This document shows positions 9,551 through 18,400 of a stretch of DNA of 64,000 bases, piece by piece; position 1 is the first letter of the stretch; every line of letters begins with the position of its first letter. A model generated the notes under the pieces. It had not been told where the DNA came from. It was given only the letters and a program-made list of their open reading frames with translations, and made no database searches. Source of the stretch: Pisaster brevispinus (Eukaryota > Echinodermata > Asteroidea > Forcipulatida > Asteriidae); NCBI GenBank assembly GCA_023634235.1, contig JAMKCF010000031.1, forward strand, positions 1,302,001-1,366,000. The letters are read 5' to 3'. The position numbers and the translations under genes are program-made.

Positions 9551-10374
9551 CTTTGTTTCTGTCAAAATTGCCATAGCTTTTGTACACGATTTTGTACGAA
9601 CCTAAGCTCTAAAATAATAAATATGGGAGATTCAGATCATACATCAAATTGAAGCTTAGAACATGAAATTATGCTAAGAGTAAAATTGTTCAAGTTCTTC
9701 ATTAATTAGTTGAGTTATAATGACATGAATATTTAATTAGGCAATCTTGTTCCCACCATATCTCAAGAAGTATATGTCTGATCCTCAAACTGTTTTCAAA
9801 TATAGACTCGTCTTATTATGCAGCTCTGTAGCGTGGCAAAAAATTCATAAAACGTCATCAATGACGTCATTTGTTGGCGCGTTTTTGTTCTGTGTACAAA
9901 ACACTTTGCGCTGAAAGGGCAAATGTTTTGACAGTCAAAAACACGATATTTTCAATTAAAATTACGAATTATTTTCCTAAATTACATAAACTGTTTTGAA
10001 AAGTAAATTGCTTTTAATAAGAGATGTTCCTGGTCATTAAAACTAATCAAAGTAGAACAATTTCCACGATAATTAACGATTCAGTGACAAATCGGACACC
10101 AATGGCTTGGAGACAAGGTTCCGTTCATCGACTAAAAATGTAGTCAGGATGCCCTGCGACACAGAGAAAAATGCACGCGAAATGCCGTAACGAAATAGCC
10201 GACTTCTGGGTACCAGTCGCTGCACACTATTTATACAAAAATATCGATCTATAGCGTATTGAAACGGTGGCTTGTGCATGTGTACATGTACGTCGTGATT
10301 CTGTTGCCCATGGCGCTCGACGATTTTGTCCCGGGTGCTACATTTGAATATTTAACTTGTTAATCTTTGCAGCA

Positions 10375-11149
10375 CCATATCTCAAGAAGTACACAGCCGA
10401 TTTTCAAACTTTTATCAGTTATAGACTCCTTGGGCATTGGAGATTAGCTTTTGGAAAACGTGACCCAATGTTGACCTTTATTTAGGGGTCAACCGGAAGT
10501 GGGACCGTATCTCAAGAACTACACAACCGATTTTCAAACTTTTTTCAGTTATAGACTCCTTGGGCACCAAAGATCAGCCTTGGGTAACCATGACCCCATG
10601 TTGACCTTTACTAGGGGTCAACCGGAAGTGGGACCATATCTCAAGAACTACACAACCGATTTTCAATTTCTTTTCAGTTATAGATCCTTTGAGCATTAAA
10701 GATTGAACTTGGGTAACCCTGACCCCATGTTGACCTTTACTTCCGGGTCAACTGGAAGTGGGCCTATATCTCAATAATTACTTAGCCAATTTTCAATTTG
10801 TTTCAGTTATATACCCTTTAAGCATTGAATATTAAACTAGGGTTACCATGACCCCATGTTAACCTTTCCTTCCGGGTCAACCGGAAGTGGGATCATTACT
10901 AAAGAATTACACAACCCATTTTCAATTTTTTTTCAGTGATAGAGTCTTTGAGCATTGAAGATTAGCCTTGTTCTACCGTGACCCAATGTTGATCTTACTT
11001 CTAGGTCAACCGGAAGTGGGACCATATCTCAAGAACTACAGAGCCGATTTTCTTTGTTTTCAGTTATAAACCCTTTGAGCATTGAAGATAAGCCTTGGGT
11101 TACCGTAACCCCATGTTGACCTTTAATTCCGGGTCAACCGGAAATGGAA
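10375..11149 (+). repeat. Core tandem repeat, unit 4 (6 copies)
   Basis: 775 bp, six copies. The last three match the diverged 3' copies of unit 1 rather than those of unit 3. Confidence 0.92.
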
Positions 11150-11218
11150 CCATATCGTTCAATCTTGAACTTAGGCTCACTTTAAATGTCTGGATCAATT
11201 AATCAAAGCACAACAAAA

Positions 11219-11258
11219 CGGAACAGCTTTGTGTTTGTTCACAAACACTTAGTGTCTA

Positions 11259-11259
<1 letters not shown>
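11219..11259 (+). other. 3' terminus of unit 4
   Basis: CGGAACAGCT 11219-11228, hairpin 11231-11248, CTAG 11256-11259. Confidence 0.8.

Positions 11260-11291
<32 letters not shown>
11260..11291 (+). repeat. (ATT)n microsatellite, unit 4/5 junction
   Basis: A pure TTA run directly after CTAG. Confidence 0.95.
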
Positions 11292-11292
<1 letters not shown>

Positions 11293-12115
11293 TTTGTTTC
11301 TGTCAAAATTGCCATAGCTTTTGTACACGATTTTGTACGAACCTAAGCTCTAAAATAATAGATATGGGAGATTCAGATCTTACATCAAATTGAAGCTTAG
11401 AACATGAAATTATGCTAAGAGTAAAATTGTTCAAGTTCTTCATTAATTAGCTGAGTTATAATGACATGAATATTTAATTAGGCAATCTTGTTCCCACCAT
11501 ATCTCAAGAAGTATATGTCTGATCCTCAAACTGTTTTCAAATATAGACTCGTCTTATTATGTAGCTCTGTAGCGTGGCAAAAAATTCATAAAACGTCATC
11601 AATGACGTCATTTGTTGGCGCGTTTTTGTTCTGTGTACAAAACACTTGGCGCTGAAAGGACAAATGTTTTGACAGTCAAAAACACGATATTTTCAATTAA
11701 AATTACGAATTAGTTTCCTAAATTACATAAACTGTTTTGAAAAGTTAATTGCTTTTAATAAGAGATGTTCCTGGTCATTAAAACTAATCAAAGTAGAACA
11801 ATTACCACGATAATTAACGATTCAGTGACAAATCAGACACCAATGGCTTGGAGACAAGGTTCCGTTCATCGACTAAAAATGTAGTCAGGATGCACTGCGA
11901 CACAGAGAAAAATGCACGCGAAATGCCGTAAAGAAATAGCCGACTTCTGGGTACCAGTCGCTACACACTATTTATACAAAAATATCGATCTATAGCGTAT
12001 TGAAACGGTGGCTTGTGCATGTGTACATGTACGTCGTGATTCTGTTGCCCAGGGCGCTCGACGATTTTGTCCCGGGCGCTACATTTGAATATTTAACTAG
12101 TTAATCTTTGCAGCA

Positions 12116-12767
12116 CCATATCTCAAGAAGTACACAGCCGATGTTCAAACTTTTATCAGTTATAGACTCCTTGGGCATTGGAGATTAGCTTTGGGAAAAC
12201 GTGACCCATTGTTGACCTTTATTTAGGGGTCAACCGGAAGTGGGACCATAATATCTCAAGAACTACACAACCGATTTTCAAACATTTTTCAGTTATAGAC
12301 TCCTTGGGCATTGGAGATTAGCTTTGGGAAACCGTGACCCAATGTTGAGCTTTACTTAGGGGTCAACCAGAAGTGGGACCATATCTCAAGAACTACACAA
12401 CCGATTTTCAAACTTTTTTCAGTTATAGACTCCTTGGGCACCAAAGATCAGCCTTGGGTAACCATGACCCCATGTTGACCTTTACTTCCGGGTCAACCGG
12501 AAGTGAGACCATATCTCAAGAACTACACAACCGATTTTCAAACTTTTTTCAGTTATAGACTCCTTGGGCACCAAAGATCAGCCTTGGGTAACCATGACCC
12601 CATGTTGACCTTTACTAGGGGTCAACCGGAAGTGGGACCATATCTCAAGAACTACACAACCGATTTTCAATTTCTTTTCAGTTATAGATCCTTTGAGCAT
12701 TAAAGATTGAACTTGGGTAACCCTGACCCCATGTTGACCTTTAATTCGGGGTCAACCGGAAATGGAA
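12116..12767 (+). repeat. Core tandem repeat, unit 5 (5 copies)
   Basis: 652 bp, five copies. The second phase point is shifted by an ATA insertion (CCATAATATCTC near 12246). Confidence 0.92.
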
Positions 12768-12836
12768 CCATATCGTTCAATCTTGAACTTAGGCTCACTT
12801 TAAATGTCTGGATCAATTAATCAAAGCACAACAAAA

Positions 12837-12877
12837 CGGAACAGCTTTGTGTTTGTTCACAAACACTTAGTGTCTAG
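12837..12877 (+). other. 3' terminus of unit 5
   Basis: CGGAACAGCT 12837-12846, hairpin 12849-12866, CTAG 12874-12877, then a short (ATT)n to 12891. Confidence 0.8.
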
Positions 12878-13715
12878 TTATTATTATTATTCTTTGTTTC
12901 TGTCAAAATTGCCATAGCTTTTGTACACGATTTTGTACGAACCTAAGCTCTAAAATAATAAATATGGGAGATTCAGATCATACATCAAATTGAAGCTTAG
13001 AACATGAAATTATGCTAAGAGTAAAATTGTTCAAGTTCTTCATTAATTAGCTGAGTTATAATGACATGAATATTTAATTAGGCAATCTTGTTCCCACCAT
13101 ATCTCAAGAAGTATATGTCTGATCCTCAAACTGTTTTCAAATATAGACTCCTCTTATTATGTAGCTCTGTAGCGTGGCAAAAAATTCATAAAACGTCATC
13201 AATGACGTCATTTGTTGGCGCGTTTTTGTTCTGTGTACAAAACACTTGGCGCTGAAAGGGCAAATGTTTTGACAGTCAAAAACACGATATTTTCAATTAA
13301 AATTACGAATTAGTTTCCTAAATTACATAAACTGTTTTGAAAAGTAAATTGCTTTTAATAAGAGATGTTTCTGGTCATTAAAACTAATCAAAGTAGAACA
13401 ATTTCCACGAAAATTAACGATTCAGTGACAAATCGGACACCAATGGCTTGGAGACAAGGTTCCGTTCATCGACTAAAAATGTAGTCAGGATGCCCTGCGA
13501 CACAGAGAAAAATGCACGCGAAATGCCGTAACGAAATAGCCGACTTCTGGGTACCAGTCGCTGCACACTATTTATACAAAAATATCGATCTATAGCGTAT
13601 TGAAACGGTGGCTTGTGCATGTGTACATGTACGTCGTGATTCTGTTGCCCAGGGCGCTCGACGATTTTGTCCCGGGCGCTACATTTGAATATTTAACTTG
13701 TTAATCTTTGCAGCA

Positions 13716-14490
13716 CCGTATCTCAAGAAGTACACAGCCGATTTTCAAACTTTTATCAGTTATAGACTCCTTGGGCATTGGAGATTAGCTTTGGGAAAAC
13801 GTGACCCAATGTTGACCTTTACTTAGGGGTCAACCGGAAGTGGGACCATATCTCAAAAACTACACAACCGATTTTCAAACTTTTTACAGTTGCTCCTTGG
13901 GCACTGAAGATCAGCCTTGGGTAACCGTGACCCCACGTTGACCTTAACTTCCGGGTCAACCGGAAGTGGGACCATATCTCAAGAACTACACAACCGATTT
14001 TCAAACTTTTTTCAGTTATAGACTCTTTGGACACTAACGATCAGCCTTAGGTAACCATGACCCCATGTTGACCTTTACTTCCGGGTCTACCGGAAGTGAG
14101 ACCATATCTCAAGAACTACACAACCGATTTTCAAACATTTTTCAGTTATAGACTCCTTGGGCATTGGAGATTAGTTTTGGGAAACCGTGACCCCATGTTG
14201 ACCTTTACTTCCGGGTCTACCGGAAGTGGGACCATATCTCAAGAACTACACAACCGATTTTCAAATTTTTTTCAGTTATAGACTCTTTGGACACTAAAGA
14301 TCAGCCTTAGGTAACCATGACCCCATGTTGACCTTTACTTCCAGGTCAACCGGAAGTGAGACCATATCTCAAGAACTAAACAACCGATTTTCAAACTGTT
14401 TTCAGTTATAGGCTCCTTGGGCATTGGAGATTAGTTTTGGTAAATCGTGACCAAGGTTGACCTTTACTTCCGGCTCAACCGGAAGTGGAA
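13716..14490 (+). repeat. Core tandem repeat, unit 6 (6 copies)
   Basis: 775 bp, six copies. One copy near 13890 lacks part of the CAGTTATAGACTCC segment. Several private changes (GGGTCTACCGG) separate this unit from units 2-5. Confidence 0.92.
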
Positions 14491-14559
14491 CCATATCGTT
14501 CAATCTTGAACTTAGGCTTACTTTCATTGTCTGGATCATTGAATCAAAGCACAACGAAT

Positions 14560-14600
14560 CGGAACAGCTTTGTGTTTGTTCACAAACACTTAGTGTCTAG
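14560..14600 (+). other. 3' terminus of unit 6 and of the whole insertion
   Basis: CGGAACAGCT 14560-14569, hairpin 14572-14589, CTAG 14597-14600. TTTTGTGTTTGTCTC of the satellite follows at once. Confidence 0.82.
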
Positions 14601-15025
14601 TTTTGTGTTTGTCTCTTTTACAGCAAATTCGAGATGAAGCTGTTTTGCGGGGCCTTTGTAGCGTCCCCGTTTGCTGGTCTTTTCAGGTGTAAAGCCTGCC
14701 CGCAACGGCCGTAAAAGTCCAATTTCCGGATGCAGGGATACCTAAGGAAGATTCAGGTAAAAAATTCATCTCTCTAGCATGCCTAGATCGGGAGTTATTC
14801 CCATTACCCCGGTCCGCACGACCTTGTCTCGCAGCCTGTTTTTTTTTTTTGGGGGGGGGGGCAATTTCTGTTAGGGGTAGGGCTTACATCCAGGCCGCTC
14901 GCCTCGCCTACAGAGTCGTCAGCAACCCCAAACTCACGGTAGAGAGAGCCCTTGAGACGGGCTTTACGGTGGTGCTAAACATGTGCAGATCCGATATTGC
15001 CTTGGGGGTGATTTGACCATCCTTA
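14601..15025 (+). repeat. Representative type B monomer (425 bp)
   Basis: Diagnostic states: TTTTGTG opening, TTTTACAG before CAAATTCGAG, GCAACGGCC, ATTCAGGTAAAAAATTC, no 26 bp segment (TTCCCATTACCCC), a poly-T/poly-G tract, GGGCTTACATCCAGGCCGC and GTAGAGAGAGCCC. It follows the transposon directly. Length varies between B copies only through the T/G tract; the next B (15469-15899) is 431 bp. Confidence 0.93.
14624..14756 (+). other. Exon-like segment of the B monomer (not called as a gene)
   Basis: A pyrimidine-rich TTTGTCTCTTTTACAG precedes it and CAG-GTAAAAAATTC follows it, so a 133 nt stretch has good 3' and 5' splice-site consensus on both sides. One reading frame from 14625 is open except for a single TAA at 14712-14714. 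Type A monomers read ACAT and GGCG at the two sites and so lack both. This could be chance, or a relic of a gene or transposon exon that seeded the satellite. No homology is recognised. Confidence 0.25.
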
Positions 15026-15468
15026 TTTTATGTTTGTCTCTTTTACATCAACTTCGAGATGAAGCTGTTTTGCGGGGCCTTTGTAGCGTCCCCGTTTGCT
15101 GGTCTTTTCCGGTGTAAAGCCTGCCCGCATTGGCCGTAAAAGTCCAATTTCCGGATGCGGGGATACCTAAGGAAGATTCAGGCGAAAATTTCATCTCTCT
15201 AGCATGCCTAGATCGGGAGTTATTCCCAAATTCACCGCACAGTTAAATTGGGCCGTTACCCCGGTCCGCACGACCTTGTCTCGCAGCCGGTTTTTGGGAG
15301 GGGTCAATTTCTGTTAGGGGTAGGGCTAACATCCAGGTCGCTTGCCTCGCCTACAGAGTCGTCAGCAACCCCAAACTCACGGTAGAGGGAGCCCTTGAGA
15401 CGGGCTTTACAGTGGTGCTAAACTTGTGCAGATCCGATATTGCCTTGGGGGTGATTTGACCATCCTTA
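15026..15468 (+). repeat. Representative type A monomer (443 bp)
   Basis: Diagnostic states: TTTTATG opening, TTTTACATC, GCATTGGCC, ATTCAGGCGAAAATTTC, a 26 bp segment containing AAATTCACCGCACAGTTAAA, T5GGGAGGGG instead of a T/G tract, GGGCTAACATCCAGGTCGC and GTAGAGGGAGCCC. It alternates with type B in the regular dimer. Confidence 0.93.
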
Positions 15469-18400
15469 TTTTGTGTTTGTCTCTTTTACAGCAAATTCGA
15501 GATGAAGCTGTTTTGCGGGGCCTTTGTAGCGTCCCCGTTTGCTGGTCTTTTCCGGTGTGAAGCCTGCCCGCAACGGCCGTAAAAGTCCAATTTCCGGATG
15601 CAGGGATACCTAAGGAAGATTCAGGTAAAAAATTCATCTCTCTAGCATGCCTAGATCGGGAGTTATTCTCATTACCCCGGTCCGCACGACCTTGTCTCGC
15701 AGCCGGTTTTTTTTTTTTTTTTTTTTGGGGGGGGTCAATTTCTGTTAGGGGTAGGGCTTAAATCCAGGCCGCTCGCCTCGCCTACAGAGTCGTCAGCAAC
15801 CCCAAACTCACGGTAGAGAGAGCCCTTGAGACGGGCTTTACAGTGGTGCTAAACATGTGCAGATCCGATATTGCCTTGGGGGTGATTTGACCATCCTTAT
15901 TTTATGTTTGTCTCTTTTACATCAAATTCGAGATGAAGCTGTTTTGCGGGGCCTTTGTAGCGTCCCCGTTTGCTGGTCTTTTCCGGTGTAAAGCCTGCAG
16001 GCATTGGCCGTAAAAGTCCAATTTCCGGATGCGGGGATACCTAAGGAAGATTCAGGCGAAAATTTCATCTCTCTAGCATGCCTAGATCGGGAGTTATTTT
16101 CAAATTCACCGCACAGTTAAATTGGGCCATTACCCCGGTCCGCACGACCTTGTCTCGCAGCCGTTTTTTTTTTTTTTTTTGGGGGGGGTCAATTTCTGTT
16201 AGGGGTAGGGCTTACATCCAGGCCGCTCGCCTCGCCTACAGAGTCGTCAGCAACCCCAAACTCACGGTAGAGAGAGCCCTTGAGACGGGCTTTACAGTGG
16301 TGCTAAACTTGTGCAGATCCGATATTGCCTTGGGGGTGATTTGACCATCCTTATTTTATGTTTGTCTCTTTTACATCAAATTCGAGATGAAGCTGTTTTG
16401 CGGGGCCTTTGTAGCGTCCCCGTTTGCTGGTCTTTTCCGGTGTAAAGCCTGCCCGCATTGGCCGTAAAAGTCCAATTTCCGGATGCGGGGATACCTAAGG
16501 AAGATTCAGGCGAAAATTTCATCTCTCTAGCATGCCTAGATCGGGAGTTATTCCCAAATTCACCGCACAGTTAAATTGGGCCATTACCCCGGTCCGCACG
16601 ACCTTGTCTCGCAGCCGGTTTTTGGGAGGGGTCAATTGCTGTTAGGGGTAGGGCTAACATCCAGGTCGCTCGCCTCGCCTACAGAGTCGTCAGCAACCCC
16701 AAACTCACGGTAGAGGGAGCCCTTGAGACGGGCTTTACAGTGGTGCTAAACTTGTGCAGATCTGACATTTCCTTGGGGGTGATTTGACCATCCTTATTTT
16801 GTGTTTGTCTCTTTTACATCAAATTCGAGATGAAGCTGTTTTGCGGGGCCTTTGTAGCGTCCCCGTTTGCTGGTCTTTTCCGGTGTAAAGCCTGCCCGCA
16901 TTGGCCGTAAAAGTCCAATTTTCGGATGCGGGGATACCTAAGGAAGATTCAGGCGAAAATTTCATCTCTCTAGCATGCCTAGATCGGGAGTTATTCCCAA
17001 ATTCACCGCACAGTTAAATTGGGCCATTACCCCGGTCCGCACGACCTTGTCTCGCAGCCGGTTTTTGGGAGGGGTCAATTTCTGTTAGGGGTAGGGCTAA
17101 CATCCAGGTCGCTCGCCTCGCCTACAGAGTCGTCAGCAACCCCAAACTCACGGTAGAGGGAGCCCTTGAGACGGGCTTTACAGTGGTGCTAAACTTGTGC
17201 AGATCCGATATTGCCTTGGGGGTGATTTGACCATCCTTATTTTGTGTTTGTCTCTTTTACATCAAATTCGAGATGAAGCTGTTTTGCGGGGCCTTTGTAG
17301 CGTCCCCGTTTGCTGGTCTTTTCCGGTGTAAAGCCTGCCCGCATTGGCCGTAAAAGTCCAATTTCCGGATGCGGGGATACCTAAGGAAGATTCAGGCGAA
17401 AATTTCATCTCTCTAGCATGCCTAGATCGGGAGTTATTCCCAAATTCACCGCACAGTTAAATTGGGCCATTACACCGGTCCGCACGACCTTGTCTCGCAG
17501 CCGGTTTTTGGGAGGGGTCAATTTCTGTTAGGGGTAGGGCTAACATCCAGGTCGCTCGCCTCGCCTACAGAGTCGTCAGCAACCCCAAAATCACGGTAGA
17601 CGGAACCCTTGAGACGGGCTTTACAGTGGTGCTAAACTTGTGCAGATCCGATATTGCCTTGGGGGTTATTTGACCATCCTTATTTTGTGTTTGTCTCTTT
17701 TACATCAAATTCGAGATGAAGCTGTTTTGCGGGGCCTTTGTAGCGTCCCCGTTTGCTGGTCTTTTCCGGTGTAAAGCCTGCCCGCAACGGCCGTAAAAGT
17801 CCAATTTCCGGATGCAGGGATACCTAAGGAAGATTCAGGTAAAAAATTCATCTCTCTAGCATGCCTAGATCGGGAGTTATTCCCATTACCCCGGTCCGCA
17901 CGACCTTGTCTCTCAGCCGGTTTTTTTTTTTTTGGGGGGGGGGGTCAATTTCTGTTAGGGGTAGGGCTTACATCCAGGCCGCTCGCCTCGCCTACAGAGT
18001 CGTCAGCAACCCCAAACTCACGGTAGAGAGAGCCCTTGAGACGGGCTTTACAGTGGTGCTAAACTTGTGCAGATCCGATATTGCCTTGGGGGTGATTTGA
18101 CCATCCTTATTTTATGTTTGTCTCTTTTACATCAAATTCGAGATGAAGCTGTTTTGCGGGGCCTTTGTAGCGTCCCCGTTTGCTGGTCTTTTCCGGTGTA
18201 AAGCCTGCCCGCATTGGCCGTAAAAGTCCAATTTCCGGATGCGGGGATACCTAAGAAAGATTCAGGCGAAAATTTCATCTCTCTAGCATGCCTAGATCGG
18301 GAGTTATTGCCAAATTCACCGCACAGTTAAATTGGGCCATTACCCCGGTCCGCACGACCTTGTCTCGCAGCCGGTTTTTGGGAGGGGTCAATTTCTGTTA

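Larger units (their letters stand above)
9522..11259 (+). mobile_element. HINE-like unit 4
   Basis: (ATT)n at 9522-9550, body, six core repeats (10375-11149), subterminal motif, hairpin and CTAG at 11256-11259. The last core repeats include the diverged TTAACCTTTCCTTCCGGGTC and GATCATTACT types otherwise seen in unit 1. No 5' palindrome is present. Confidence 0.75.
11260..12877 (+). mobile_element. HINE-like unit 5 (shortest)
   Basis: (ATT)n at 11260-11291, body, five core repeats (12116-12767), hairpin and CTAG at 12874-12877. The shared antisense open frame of the other units is interrupted here by a stop (GTGTAG on the minus strand near 11960) and carries two further substitutions. Confidence 0.75.
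3678..14600 (+). mobile_element. Tandem array of six Helentron-associated (HINE/DINE-1-like) non-autonomous elements
   Basis: Six head-to-tail units of 1.6-2.3 kb interrupt the satellite. Seen directly: a 5' palindrome beginning AGCTGTTCCG; an (ATT)n microsatellite; a conserved body; a central array of 5-9 copies of a ~129 bp repeat; a subterminal CGGAACAGCT (inverse complement of the 5' start); a perfect hairpin GTGTTTGT-TC-ACAAACAC; and a terminal CTAG. The left flank ends CCTTATT and the right flank continues TTGTGTTTG, which together restore the satellite monomer if the element ends in CTAGTT. Known for Helentrons, HINEs and DINE-1: short asymmetric subterminal inverted repeats, a 3' hairpin, a microsatellite, core tandem repeats and insertion between two Ts. 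No Rep/helicase or other protein is encoded, so it would depend on a partner elsewhere. The alternative is a composite satellite that only resembles this class. Confidence 0.72.
12878..14600 (+). mobile_element. HINE-like unit 6 (touches the right satellite flank)
   Basis: A short (ATT)n at 12878-12891, body, six core repeats (13716-14490), a diverged tail (GAATCGGAACAGC), the hairpin 14572-14589 and CTAG at 14597-14600. The next bases are TTTTGTGTTTG, the start of a satellite monomer, so this CTAG marks the right end of the insertion to within two ambiguous Ts. Confidence 0.78.

Noticed and set aside
3678..14600. Canonical Helitron (5' TC, A-T target)
   Set aside because: The 3' hairpin and CTAG fit, but the start is AGCTG and not TC, and the target is T-T. 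The Helentron/HINE branch fits better.
3678..14600. LTR retrotransposon or DNA transposon with terminal inverted repeats
   Set aside because: No long terminal repeats, no target duplication of 4-9 bp, no transposase or reverse transcriptase frame. The inverted motif is only 10 bp and subterminal.
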